The position numbers and the translations under genes are program-made. From Streptomyces sp. Go-475 (GTDB lineage Bacteria > Actinomycetota > Actinomycetes > Streptomycetales > Streptomycetaceae): a stretch of 64,000 nt of DNA. The notes below the pieces were generated by a model. It was not told where the DNA came from, ran no database searches, and was given only the letters and a program-made list of their open reading frames with translations. The DNA lies in contig NZ_CP026121.1 in NCBI RefSeq assembly GCF_003330845.1, positions 4,197,501 to 4,261,500 on the forward strand, read 5' to 3'. Positions 51,799-60,709 of this stretch are shown piece by piece. Each line of letters starts with the position of its first letter. The first letter of the stretch is position 1.

Positions 51799-52920
51799 AT
51801 GAGCCTGACCCTGAGGACCATCAGTCGAGAGCAGCATCTGGCCTACATCCAGAGCCTGCCGTCGGCGAGCCACATGCAGGTCCCGGCCTGGGCTGACGTC
51901 AAGGCGGAGTGGCGCTCCGAGAACCTCGGCTGGTTCGACGACCGCACCGGCGAGCTGGTCGGTGTCGGTCTGGTCCTCTACCGGCAGCTTCCCAAGATCA
52001 AGCGCTACCTCGCCTACCTGCCCGAGGGCCCGGTCATCAACTGGTTCGCGCCGAATCTGCAGGAGTGGATCGAGCCGATGCTGGCGCACCTGAAGCAGCA
52101 GGGCGCCTTCTCGGTGAAGATGGGCCCGCCGGTGATCATCCGCCGCTGGGAGGCCGCCTCCATCAAGGCGGGCATCCAGAACCCGGACGTGAAGCGCCTG
52201 CGCGACATCGAGGCCGACCACATCGAGCCGCGCGCCTTCGAGGTCGCCGACAAGCTGCGCCGCATGGGCTGGCAGCAGGGCGAGGACGGCGGCGCCGGCT
52301 TCGGCGACGTCCAGCCCCGCTACGTCTACCAGGTGCCGCTGGCGAACCGTTCCCTGGAAGAGGTCCACAAGAACTTCAACCAGCTGTGGCGCCGCAACAT
52401 CAAGAAGGCCGAGAAGGCCGGCGTCGAGGTCGTCCAGGGCGGTTACCAGGACCTCGAGGAATGGCAGCGACTGTACGAGATCACGGCCGTGCGCGACCAC
52501 TTCCGGCCGCGCCCGCTGTCGTACTTCCAGCGCATGTGGACGGCCCTCAACACCGAGGACCCCAACCGCATGCGGCTGTACTTCGCCCGGCACAACGGCG
52601 TGAACCTGTCGGCGGCGACGATGCTGATCGTCGGCGGGCACGTCTGGTACTCCTACGGCGCCTCCGACAACATCGGCCGCGAGGTCCGGCCCTCGAACGC
52701 CATGCAGTGGCGGATGCTGCGCGACGCCTACGCGCTCGGTGCGACCGTCTACGACCTGCGCGGCATCTCCGACTCGCTGGACGAGACCGACCACCTCTTC
52801 GGCCTGATCCAGTTCAAGGTGGGCACCGGTGGCCAGGCGGCCGAGTACCTCGGCGAGTGGGACTTCCCGCTGAACAAGCTGCTGCACAAGGCGCTCGACA
52901 TCTACATGTCGCGTCGCTGA
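51799..52920 (+). CDS. femX: FemABX-type peptidyltransferase (lipid II glycine bridge)
   Basis: A 373-residue FemABX enzyme that adds the first interpeptide amino acid to lipid II using aminoacyl-tRNA. It has two GNAT-like subdomains and a coiled-coil arm near 190-220 (NQLWRRNIKKAEKAG). In S. coelicolor, with LL-DAP and a single glycine bridge, FemX is essential and required for vancomycin-resistance function. DEVHKNFNQLWRRNIKKAEK-type signatures are clear. Its nearest partner is the racemase-like gene. Confidence 0.93.
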   Translation: MSLTLRTISREQHLAYIQSLPSASHMQVPAWADVKAEWRSENLGWFDDRTGELVGVGLVLYRQLPKIKRYLAYLPEGPVINWFAPNLQEWIEPMLAHLKQQGAFSVKMGPPVIIRRWEAASIKAGIQNPDVKRLRDIEADHIEPRAFEVADKLRRMGWQQGEDGGAGFGDVQPRYVYQVPLANRSLEEVHKNFNQLWRRNIKKAEKAGVEVVQGGYQDLEEWQRLYEITAVRDHFRPRPLSYFQRMWTALNTEDPNRMRLYFARHNGVNLSAATMLIVGGHVWYSYGASDNIGREVRPSNAMQWRMLRDAYALGATVYDLRGISDSLDETDHLFGLIQFKVGTGGQAAEYLGEWDFPLNKLLHKALDIYMSRR

Positions 52921-53019
52921 CGTCCCGTTCAGTGCTTCTATACCTCTGACACACGGCAGCCGCCGACAGACGGCAACCGCTGATTCACGGCAACCACGAG
53001 AAAGGTTCCAGGTCCGGCC

Positions 53020-54051
53020 ATGGCGCTCACGCTCTACGTCGACACCGCGCGCTGGCGGGCGCACCACAAGCACGTGCAGGAGCAGTTCCCGGGCCTCGTG
53101 CCGGTCTGCAAGGGCAACGGCTACGGCTTCGGGCACGAGCGGCTGGCGGAGGAGGCCACACGGCTGGGCTCGGACGTCCTCGCCGTCGGCACGACGTACG
53201 AGGCCGCCCGGATAAAGGACTGGTTCAGCGGTGACCTGCTGGTGCTGACGCCGTACCGGCGCGGCGAGGAGCCGGTGCCGCTGCCGGACCGGGTGATCCG
53301 CTCCGTCTCGTCGATAGACGGTGTCTACGGCCTGGTCGGCGCCCGCGTGGTGATCGAGGTGATGTCCTCGATGAAGCGCCACGGCATCAGCGAGCAGGAC
53401 CTGCCCCAGCTGCACGCCGCGATCGAGAACGTCCGCCTGGAGGGCTTCGCCATCCACCTGCCGCTGGACCGCACCGACGGCTCGGACGCCGTCGAGGAGG
53501 TCATCGGCTGGATGGACCGGCTGCGTGCGGCCCGGCTTCCCCTGCACACCATGTTCGTCAGCCACCTCAAGGCGGAGGATCTCGCCCGGCTCCAGCAGCA
53601 GTTCCCGCAGACCCGCTTCCGCGCCCGCATCGGCACGCGGCTGTGGCTGGGGGACCACGAGGCCACCGAGTACCGGGGCGCGGTCCTGGACGTCACGCGC
53701 GTCGCCAAGGGCGACCGCTTCGGCTACCGGCAGCAGAAGGCCGCCTCGGACGGCTTCCTGGTGGTCGTGGCGGGCGGCACGTCCCACGGGGTGGGCCTGG
53801 AGGCCCCCAAGGCGTTGCACGGCGTCATGCCGCGCGCCAAGGGCGTCGCCCGCGCCGGCCTCGCGACGGTGAACCGGAACCTTTCTCCGTTCGTCTGGGG
53901 CGGCAAGCAGCGCTGGTTCGCCGAGCCGCCGCACATGCAGGTCTCGATCCTGTTCGTGCCCGCGGACGCGCCGGAGCCGAAGGTGGGCGAGGAGCTGGTG
54001 GCGCATCTGCGGCACACCACCACGCAGTTCGACCGGATCGTGGACCGCTGA
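53020..54051 (+). CDS. alanine racemase-like PLP barrel protein
   Basis: A 343-residue fold-type III PLP protein. The PLP lysine lies in PVCKGNGYGFG, matching the VxKxNxYG of alanine racemase N-domains, but the C-terminal beta domain is short and the catalytic tyrosine of the partner subunit is not obvious. It could be a racemase with a changed substrate or a PLP carrier. It starts 100 bases after femX and may act in the same cell-wall route. It is not the main alr. Confidence 0.8.
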   Translation: MALTLYVDTARWRAHHKHVQEQFPGLVPVCKGNGYGFGHERLAEEATRLGSDVLAVGTTYEAARIKDWFSGDLLVLTPYRRGEEPVPLPDRVIRSVSSIDGVYGLVGARVVIEVMSSMKRHGISEQDLPQLHAAIENVRLEGFAIHLPLDRTDGSDAVEEVIGWMDRLRAARLPLHTMFVSHLKAEDLARLQQQFPQTRFRARIGTRLWLGDHEATEYRGAVLDVTRVAKGDRFGYRQQKAASDGFLVVVAGGTSHGVGLEAPKALHGVMPRAKGVARAGLATVNRNLSPFVWGGKQRWFAEPPHMQVSILFVPADAPEPKVGEELVAHLRHTTTQFDRIVDR

Positions 54052-54069
54052 CCGACGCGGTTCAGCGCA

Positions 54070-54100
54070 AAGGCCGTACACGGGTTCCTTGTACGGCCTT
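54070..54100. terminator. hairpin terminator between converging genes
   Basis: AAGGCCGTAC with GTACGGCCTT, 10 of 10, 11-base loop, 19 bases after the racemase-like stop; it can serve both directions. Confidence 0.8.
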
Positions 54101-54132
54101 CTGGCTTCCGGGATCGACTCTGGGCCGTTCGC

Positions 54133-55635
54133 TCAGAGTGAACCGCCCGAGGCGCCCTGTCTGCCCCACTCGACCGACGGCCCGTCGAACCGGGCGTCCT
54201 CGTGCGGCCGGGGCCGGGCCGCGGGGCCGAGGACGAAGACGTCCTCCGCACCGTCGAGCACCCCGCCCGAGGGGTCGTCGTCGCCGGCCCTCCGCACCGG
54301 GTCCCGCTCCGGCATGAAGATGTCCCGCACGACCATGACGCACAGGTACAGCGTTCCCAGCAGATGCATGCCGATGGCCCAGTGGTAGCCGTCGGTGGGC
54401 AGGCCCTTGTGGGCGTCTCCGCTGGTCGTGTACGCGAGGTACATCCAGATCCCCAGGAAGTACGCCACCTCGCACGCCTGCCAGATCAGGTAGTCCCGCC
54501 ACTTGGGCCGGGCGAGCGCGGCCAGCGGCACCAGCCACAGCACGTACTGCGGCGAGTAGACCTTGTTGGTGAGGATGAACGCCGCGACGATCAGGAAGGC
54601 GAGCTGGGCGAACCGCGGCCGACGCGGTGCGGTCAGGGCGAGGGCCGCCACACCCGCGCAGCACACCAGCATCAGCAGCGTGGCGAGCGTGTTGACGGTC
54701 TCGGTGCTGAGCGGGTTGTCGGAGTTCTGGGCCATGATCAGCCAGAAGGAGCCGAAGTCGACGCCCCGTTCCTGGCTGAACGTGTAGAACTTCGACCAGC
54801 CCTCGAACGCGAAGAGCATCACCGGCCCGTTCACGACGACCCAGGCGACGATCCCACCGCCCAGGGCCTTGGCGAACTCGCGCCACTTGCCCGCGCGCCA
54901 GCACAGCACCAGCAGCGGCCCGAGGAGCAGGAAGGGGTAGAGCTTGGCCGCCGTGGCGAGCCCCAGCAGGACACCGAAGGCCAGGGAGCGGCCCCGCGAC
55001 CACATCAGCATCGCCGCGGCCGTCAGAGCGACCGCCAGCAGGTCCCAGTTGATGGTGGCCGTCAGCGCGGCGGCGGGCGCCAGGGCGACCAGCAGGCCGT
55101 CCCAGGGACGCCGGGCATGGGTACGGGTCACGCAGACGGCGATGACCGACGCGCACACCATGAGCATCCCGGCGTTGACCATCCAGTACCACTGCTCCTG
55201 GTACTGGATGGTTCCGCTGCCGGGCGTGAGCCAGGAGGCGACCTCCATGAAGACACCGGTCAGCACCGGGTACTCCAGGTACTGCATGTCGCCGGGGAGC
55301 CGGTCGAAGTACGGCACGAGTCCGTCGGCGAAGCCACGCCCCTGGTAGAGGTGCGGGATGTCCGAGTAGCAGGCGTGCGTGTACTGGGAGCTCGCACCGA
55401 AGAACCATGCCCCGTTGTAGCAGGGCGCCTTCTGGACGAGACCGAGGGCGAACATGCCGATCGCCACCAGCGCGATCACTCGCACCGGAGTCCACCAGGA
55501 CGACCCGAGCAGGGCACGCCGCCCGAGCGGGCCGCCGATCAGCTCGCTGCCGGCCGCGGCGACCTCGTCCTCCTTGGTCGGCCGCACCGGCTCCGGCTCA
55601 TGAACGCTCGCTCGCGTCGATTCTGCACTGGGCAT
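54133..55635 (-). CDS. GT87-type polyprenol mannosyltransferase-like membrane protein
   Basis: A 500-residue protein with about ten to twelve spans and the DUF2029 signature: YNGAWFFGASSQYTHACYSDIPHLYQGRGF, YLEYPVLTG and NKVYSPQYVLWLVPL. The family uses polyprenyl-phospho-mannose outside the membrane, as in mycobacterial PimE. The ATG at 55635 has AGGA upstream; a TTG at 55665 is less likely. The C-terminal 55 residues are soluble. It follows the PBP gene, from which a terminator separates it. Confidence 0.88.
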   Translation of the reverse strand: MPSAESTRASVHEPEPVRPTKEDEVAAAGSELIGGPLGRRALLGSSWWTPVRVIALVAIGMFALGLVQKAPCYNGAWFFGASSQYTHACYSDIPHLYQGRGFADGLVPYFDRLPGDMQYLEYPVLTGVFMEVASWLTPGSGTIQYQEQWYWMVNAGMLMVCASVIAVCVTRTHARRPWDGLLVALAPAAALTATINWDLLAVALTAAAMLMWSRGRSLAFGVLLGLATAAKLYPFLLLGPLLVLCWRAGKWREFAKALGGGIVAWVVVNGPVMLFAFEGWSKFYTFSQERGVDFGSFWLIMAQNSDNPLSTETVNTLATLLMLVCCAGVAALALTAPRRPRFAQLAFLIVAAFILTNKVYSPQYVLWLVPLAALARPKWRDYLIWQACEVAYFLGIWMYLAYTTSGDAHKGLPTDGYHWAIGMHLLGTLYLCVMVVRDIFMPERDPVRRAGDDDPSGGVLDGAEDVFVLGPAARPRPHEDARFDGPSVEWGRQGASGGSL

Positions 55636-55670
55636 GCCGCACATCCTGCCGTACGTGTCCAGCAATACGC

Positions 55671-55708
55671 CGAGGGCCGCCGCACCCGAGTGGGTGCGGC
55701 GGCCCTCG
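55671..55708 (-). terminator. PBP terminator, 17-bp stem, abutting parS
   Basis: A perfect 17-bp stem (CGAGGGCCGCCGCACCC and complement) with a 4-base loop. Its right end is the first base of the parS at 55708. Confidence 0.85.
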
Positions 55709-55721
55709 TTTCACGTGAAAC
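55708..55721. promoter_or_regulatory. parS site (perfect), first of a pair
   Basis: Perfect copy touching the terminator hairpin stem end. Confidence 0.93.
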
Positions 55722-55729
55722 AGCCTGAC

Positions 55730-55743
55730 GTTTCACGTGAAAC
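55730..55743. promoter_or_regulatory. parS site (perfect), second of a pair
   Basis: Perfect copy 22 bp after the first, again two helical turns. Confidence 0.93.
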
Positions 55744-55766
55744 ACCCAAGCCGGGCGAGCGTTCGG

Positions 55767-58415
55767 CTATCCGGCAGGGCCTCCGAAGAAGCCTCCGTTG
55801 CCATTGCCTCTGGTATTGCCACCGTCCAGATTCGTGTCGGTCGGTGTCGGCTCGGGAGTCACTCCTCCGTCCGTGCCTCCGCTGTCCGCGCCGCCGTTCT
55901 GGCCGCCGCCGTCGTTCTCGCAGCCGAAGAAGCCACAGGTGTCGCTCGGCGAGGGCGACGGGAGCGTCGGGCTCTCGCTGGGCGTGGCGCTCGGCGACTC
56001 GGACGGCGTCTCGCTGGGCTGCTCACTGGGGGTCGGAGTCGGCGACGGGGCACCCACCGCGTCCTGGACCTCGCCGATCTTCTCGGCCTCCGGGAAGCCG
56101 GGGTCGGGCTCGCCCTTGAGCGCGGCCTTCATGTACTCGGTCCACACTTCGGTGGGGGTGTCACCACCGTGGATGGACTTCTCACCCGCCGTGCCGTTCA
56201 TGGAGAGCAGCTTGGCGCTCTTGGGATCCTCACGGAACATCGCGATCGAGGTCGATAGCTGCTGGGTGTAGCCGACGAACCACGCGGACTTGTTCTCGTC
56301 CGTCGTACCGGTCTTGCCGGCTGCCGTACGGCCCAGGGCCAGTGCCTTCTGACCCGTACCGTTCTGGATGACGTTCTCCAGCACGTCGGTGACGTTGTTC
56401 GCCACCTTCTCGGGCATCGCCTGGGTGATCCTGGGCTTCTTGAAGCCGTCGACTTCCTCCCCGTTGAACTTGACGCTGGTCACCGAGTACGGGGCGGCCT
56501 GCTTGCCGGCGGCGGCGAACGTCGCGTAGGCGTCGGCCATGCGGATCGCGCTGGGGGTCGAGGTACCGAGCGCGAATGACGGGTTGAGCGTGGCGAAGCT
56601 GGCGTCCAGGATGCCGGCCTTCTCGGCCACGTCCCGCACGTTCCTCATCCCCACGTCCATGCCGAGCTGCACGAACGGCGTGTTGACGGACTGCTCCATC
56701 GCCTTGCGCAGGGTGATGTAGCCCCAGGGGTGGTCGCTCTCGTTCTCCTGGTAGAAGGGCGTGTTGTCCTTCTTCAGGACGTAGGAGCCGTCGTTGTTCC
56801 GGACCTTGAGGTGGTCGTTGCCGTTGTACTTGCTCAGCGGCGAGAGGGGCCCGTCGCTCCGATAGGTGCCGTGCTCCATGGCCGCGGCGAGCACGAACGG
56901 CTTCCACGTCGAACCGACGGGGACACCCGAGGTGTCCGCGTTGTTGTTGAAGTGGCCCTTCTCGTAGCCGGCACCACCGTAGAGGGCGACGATCGCGCCG
57001 TCCTTGGGCTTCACCGACGCCGCGCCGAACTGGACGTGCTTGTCCAGCTCACGGTTCTCCGGGTCGAGCTTCTCCTTCTCGACCTTTTTGACGGCCCTGG
57101 CCAGCGCCTCGACCTTGCTCTTCTCGAAGGTCGTCCTGATCTGGTAGCCGCCCTGGTCGAACTGCTGCTCCGTGATGTTGGAGTGGTTCAGGACGTACTT
57201 CTTGGCGGTGTCCACCAGGTAGCTGATCTGGCCGCTCATGCCCTTGGTGGCCTTGCGGCCCTGAGGCATGGGGTAGTCCTTGATCGCTTCCTGGTACTGG
57301 GCGTCCGTGAGCTTCTTGTCGTTGTGCATCTGCTGGAGGATCCAGCCCCAGCGCTCCTTGGACCGCTTCTCGTTGGCGTCCTTCGTCGCCGAAGGGTCGA
57401 GGCTCTCGTTGCCCGCGGGGTCGTAGTAGGTCGGGCCCTTGAGCAGGGCGGCGAGGAAGGCGCACTCACTCGGCGTGAGTTCGTCCGCGTTCTTGCCGTA
57501 GTACGTCTGCGCGGCGGCCTGGAGGCCGTAGGCACCACGTCCGTAGTACGAGGTGTTCAGGTAGCCCTGGAGGATCTCCTTCTTGGAGAGCTTCGTGCCC
57601 ACCTTGATGGAGATGAACATCTCCTTGAACTTACGGGTGATCGTCTGTTCCTGGCTCAGGTAGGTGTTCTTGACGAACTGCTGGGTGATCGTCGAGCCAC
57701 CCTGCGTGTCCCCGCCCCGGGCCATGTTCGCCAGCGCACGGGCGATACCCATGGGGTCGACGCCCGAGTCCTGGTAGAAGGTCTTGTTCTCGGCCGAGAT
57801 GACCGCCCACTGCATGGCCTCGGGGATCCGCTCGATCCCGACGTTCTGCCGGTTCTGGCCTTTGCCCGTCGCCACCATCTGCTGGCCGTTGGACCAGTAG
57901 TAGACGTTGTTCTGCGACAGGGCCATCGCGTTCTCTTCGTTGGGGACGCCCACCATGGCGTACCCGATGCCCGCCACGGCCACCAGGCTGCCGATGAACC
58001 CGATAAAGAGGCCGGAGACGAGCTTCCAGGAGGGCATCCAGCGCTGCCAGCCGTACTTGCCGGCCCGTGGATAGTCGATCAGCCGTTTCTTGTCGGAGAC
58101 GGCGGCGCGCCCTCGGCCCCGCCCGGGTCCGGCCGGACCGCCGGGAGCGGCACGCCGGCCACCACGGGCCGGCTCGGCGGCTCTGCGACGGCCGCCCCCG
58201 CTTCTCTGCGCCGCACGCCGGGCCTCGGCACGGCCGCCGTACGGACGCTCCTCACCCCCCGAGCCGTAGGAACCCGACCCATAGGAGTCGGACGGAGACT
58301 CGGTGGCGCCTCGCGGTGCCGCGCGGCGGCCGGAGGACGAGCCGGGCTGGCCGCGTCGGGCCGCGGCACGTCCGCCTCCCTGCGGCTGCGGCGGTTTGCG
58401 ACGGTGCTCGCTCAT
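55767..58415 (-). CDS. bifunctional penicillin-binding protein (GT51 + transpeptidase)
   Basis: An 882-residue class A PBP. Residues 1-128 are a basic and Gly/Arg-rich cytoplasmic tail, one membrane span is at about 130-153, the GT51 glycosyltransferase domain has Glu209 in ISAENKTFYQD, and the transpeptidase has Ser502-Lys505 (GSTWK), SVN and KTGTT. The tail past the transpeptidase is Ser/Thr/Pro-rich and ends in Gly-rich repeats. It polymerises and cross-links peptidoglycan outside the membrane. ATG at 58415 has GGAG upstream. Neighbours FemX and GT87 fit cell-wall work. Confidence 0.95.
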   Translation of the reverse strand: MSEHRRKPPQPQGGGRAAARRGQPGSSSGRRAAPRGATESPSDSYGSGSYGSGGEERPYGGRAEARRAAQRSGGGRRRAAEPARGGRRAAPGGPAGPGRGRGRAAVSDKKRLIDYPRAGKYGWQRWMPSWKLVSGLFIGFIGSLVAVAGIGYAMVGVPNEENAMALSQNNVYYWSNGQQMVATGKGQNRQNVGIERIPEAMQWAVISAENKTFYQDSGVDPMGIARALANMARGGDTQGGSTITQQFVKNTYLSQEQTITRKFKEMFISIKVGTKLSKKEILQGYLNTSYYGRGAYGLQAAAQTYYGKNADELTPSECAFLAALLKGPTYYDPAGNESLDPSATKDANEKRSKERWGWILQQMHNDKKLTDAQYQEAIKDYPMPQGRKATKGMSGQISYLVDTAKKYVLNHSNITEQQFDQGGYQIRTTFEKSKVEALARAVKKVEKEKLDPENRELDKHVQFGAASVKPKDGAIVALYGGAGYEKGHFNNNADTSGVPVGSTWKPFVLAAAMEHGTYRSDGPLSPLSKYNGNDHLKVRNNDGSYVLKKDNTPFYQENESDHPWGYITLRKAMEQSVNTPFVQLGMDVGMRNVRDVAEKAGILDASFATLNPSFALGTSTPSAIRMADAYATFAAAGKQAAPYSVTSVKFNGEEVDGFKKPRITQAMPEKVANNVTDVLENVIQNGTGQKALALGRTAAGKTGTTDENKSAWFVGYTQQLSTSIAMFREDPKSAKLLSMNGTAGEKSIHGGDTPTEVWTEYMKAALKGEPDPGFPEAEKIGEVQDAVGAPSPTPTPSEQPSETPSESPSATPSESPTLPSPSPSDTCGFFGCENDGGGQNGGADSGGTDGGVTPEPTPTDTNLDGGNTRGNGNGGFFGGPAG

Positions 58416-58818
58416 CGAACGACTACTCCTCGGGCAGGCGCACCCTTGCGCGCCTGGAAACGGCGGCTGGTTTCCGGTCCCCCCGAAGTACGGATGCGGT
58501 CGGCTCCGCATTCATCGGTCCCGCATGCACCCGTACTACACCGAAGACGACGACGCCCTCAGACGTCACGTGGTTCCCGGTGATGTGCATGGCGCACAGA
58601 CTACGCACCGCCAAAACCACCTGAGCCCCAAAGTTCACCTCAAATCAGGCAACTCGCGTCTGATGAATCGGTGATGTGACCCCGTTCACCACACCCCCTC
58701 TTGTCGCATGCGGAAGGCCGTTCTATCGTCGTGATGTATCGAGTCGATACATCAGCTCGACACATCGGCCCGAGACATCGAGCGGATACATGCGCACCGC
58801 GGCAGAGAGGAGGCGACG
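58416..58818. other. 403-bp divergent gap with PadR promoter
   Basis: Between the PBP and PadR starts. It holds the PadR promoter and operator (58701-58753) plus a GAGGAGG ribosome site near 58808. The left part (58430-58640), towards PBP, shows nothing but a possible stem in the CATTC/GAATG-type repeats. Confidence 0.6.
58701..58753 (+). promoter_or_regulatory. PadR promoter with overlapping 21-bp palindromic operator
   Basis: -35 TTGTCG (58701-58706), 17-bp spacer, -10 TATCGT (58724-58729), then a perfect palindrome with arms GATGTATCGA and TCGATACATC about one G (58733-58753), overlapping the transcript start. A third, imperfect half (GGATACATG) lies at 58785-58793. This suits autorepression by the PadR protein. 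Confidence 0.8.
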
Positions 58819-59493
58819 ATGAGCCGGCGTTCCGGGATCCTCGAGTTCGCCGTACTCGGTCTGCTCCGCGAATCTCCGATGCACGGCTATGAGCTGCGCA
58901 AACGACTCAACACGTCGCTGGGCGTCTTCCGTGCGTTCAGCTACGGGACGCTCTACCCCTGCCTCAAGACGCTGGTCGCCAACGGCTGGTTGATCGAGGA
59001 ACAGGGGAGCGACGCCGAGGCCGTCCCCCTCACCGGCCGCCGCGCCAAGATCGTCTACCGGTTGACGGCGGAAGGTAAGGAGCACTTCGAGCAGTTGCTC
59101 TCGCAGACCGGGCCCGACGCGTACGAGGACGAGCACTTCGCCGCCCGTTTCGCTTTCTTCGGGCAAACCTCACGCGACGTACGCATGCGTGTGCTGGAGG
59201 GCCGCCGCAGCCGGCTGGAGGAGCGTCTGGAGAAGATGCGCGCCTCCCTGGCCCGCACCCGGGAGCGCCTCGACGACTACACGCTTGAGCTCCAGCGCCA
59301 CGGGATGGAGTCCGTGGAGCGCGAGGTGCGCTGGCTGAACGAGCTCATCGAGAGCGAGCGGGCGGGGCGGGACCTCAAGGGTCCCGCTTCCGGGGGGCCC
59401 GACTCGCGTGACACCACATCTGGAGCGTCGGGCGGCCTGCCCCGGCCGGGGGACGACCCCCGTCCGGATACGCCCGACGACACCGCCACGTGA
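58819..59493 (+). CDS. PadR family transcriptional regulator
   Basis: A 224-residue PadR-s2 type regulator. The winged helix spans about 6-85 ([42 protein letters not shown]) and a coiled C-terminus (about 115-180) makes the dimer. The last 35 residues are Gly/Pro/Asp-rich. It precedes the inositol-phosphate synthase gene by 44 bases, the same pairing as Rv0047c-ino1 in mycobacteria, and probably controls it and itself. Confidence 0.92.
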   Translation: MSRRSGILEFAVLGLLRESPMHGYELRKRLNTSLGVFRAFSYGTLYPCLKTLVANGWLIEEQGSDAEAVPLTGRRAKIVYRLTAEGKEHFEQLLSQTGPDAYEDEHFAARFAFFGQTSRDVRMRVLEGRRSRLEERLEKMRASLARTRERLDDYTLELQRHGMESVEREVRWLNELIESERAGRDLKGPASGGPDSRDTTSGASGGLPRPGDDPRPDTPDDTAT

Positions 59494-59537
59494 GAGCCCG
59501 CCCAGGGCCTCACTCGTACACACAGGGAGCAACCGGA

Positions 59538-60620
59538 ATGGGTTCGGTTCGCGTAGCCATCGTCGGCGTGGGCAACTGCGCCGCATCGCTGGTGCAGGGA
59601 GTCGAGTACTACAAGGACGCCGACCCGGCGTCCAAGGTGCCGGGCCTGATGCACGTCCAGTTCGGCGACTACCACGTCCGCGACGTCGAGTTCGTCGCCG
59701 CGTTCGACGTGGACGCCAAGAAGGTCGGTCTCGACCTCGCGGACGCCATCGGCGCCTCCGAGAACAACACCATCAAGATCTGCGACGTACCCCGCACCGG
59801 CGTGACGGTCCAGCGCGGCCACACCCTCGACGGCCTCGGCAAGTACTACCGCGAGACCATCGAGGAGTCCGCCGAGGAGCCCGTCGACGTCGTCCAGGTC
59901 CTCAAGGACCAGCAGGTCGACGTCCTCGTCTGCTACCTGCCCGTCGGTTCCGAGGACGCGGCGAAGTTCTACGCCCAGTGCGCCATCGACGCCAAGGTCG
60001 CCTTCGTCAACGCCCTTCCGGTCTTCATCGCCGGCACCAAGGAGTGGGCGGACAAGTTCACCGAGGCGGGCGTCCCGATCGTCGGTGACGACATCAAGTC
60101 GCAGGTCGGCGCCACCATCACGCACCGCGTCATGGCGAAGCTGTTCGAGGACCGGGGCGTGATCCTGGACCGCACGATGCAGCTGAACGTCGGCGGCAAC
60201 ATGGACTTCAAGAACATGCTCGAGCGCGACCGCCTCGAGTCGAAGAAGATCTCCAAGACGCAGGCCGTCACCTCCCAGATCCGCGACCGCGAACTCGGCG
60301 AGGGCAACGTCCACATCGGCCCGTCCGACTACGTCGCCTGGCTGGACGACCGCAAGTGGGCCTACGTCCGCCTTGAGGGCCGCGCCTTCGGTGACGTCCC
60401 GCTGAACCTGGAGTACAAGCTCGAGGTCTGGGACTCCCCGAACTCCGCCGGCGTCATCATCGACGCCCTGCGCGCCGCGAAGATCGCCAAGGACCGCGGC
60501 ATCGGCGGCCCCGTGCTCTCCGCGTCGAGCTACTTCATGAAGTCCCCGCCCGTGCAGTACTTCGACGACGAGGCCCGCGAGAACGTCGAGAAGTTCATCA
60601 AGGGTGAGGTCGAGCGCTGA
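59538..60620 (+). CDS. ino1: myo-inositol-1-phosphate synthase
   Basis: A 360-residue NAD-dependent enzyme converting glucose 6-phosphate to inositol 1-phosphate, the start of mycothiol and phosphatidylinositol synthesis. It has [13 protein letters not shown] (NAD fold), [10 protein letters not shown] and [16 protein letters not shown], and [13 protein letters not shown] with the catalytic lysines. ATG at 59538 has GGGAG upstream; the frame to 59490 is not used. Confidence 0.96.
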   Translation: MGSVRVAIVGVGNCAASLVQGVEYYKDADPASKVPGLMHVQFGDYHVRDVEFVAAFDVDAKKVGLDLADAIGASENNTIKICDVPRTGVTVQRGHTLDGLGKYYRETIEESAEEPVDVVQVLKDQQVDVLVCYLPVGSEDAAKFYAQCAIDAKVAFVNALPVFIAGTKEWADKFTEAGVPIVGDDIKSQVGATITHRVMAKLFEDRGVILDRTMQLNVGGNMDFKNMLERDRLESKKISKTQAVTSQIRDRELGEGNVHIGPSDYVAWLDDRKWAYVRLEGRAFGDVPLNLEYKLEVWDSPNSAGVIIDALRAAKIAKDRGIGGPVLSASSYFMKSPPVQYFDDEARENVEKFIKGEVER

Positions 60621-60653
60621 CGCGCTGCAACTGATCGCTCCTGCCAGGGCTGT

Positions 60654-60687
60654 GAGGGTCCCCGGGTCGTGCGACCCGGGGACCCTC
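60654..60687 (+). terminator. ino1 terminator
   Basis: A perfect 15-bp stem (GAGGGTCCCCGGGTC and complement) with a 4-base loop, 33 bases after the stop. Confidence 0.85.
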
Positions 60688-60709
60688 CCCGTATGTGAGG
60701 CTGTGCCCC

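Noticed and set aside
51076..54081. A 1001-residue minus-strand frame over femX and the racemase-like gene
   Set aside because: Shadow frame; both plus-strand genes are well supported.
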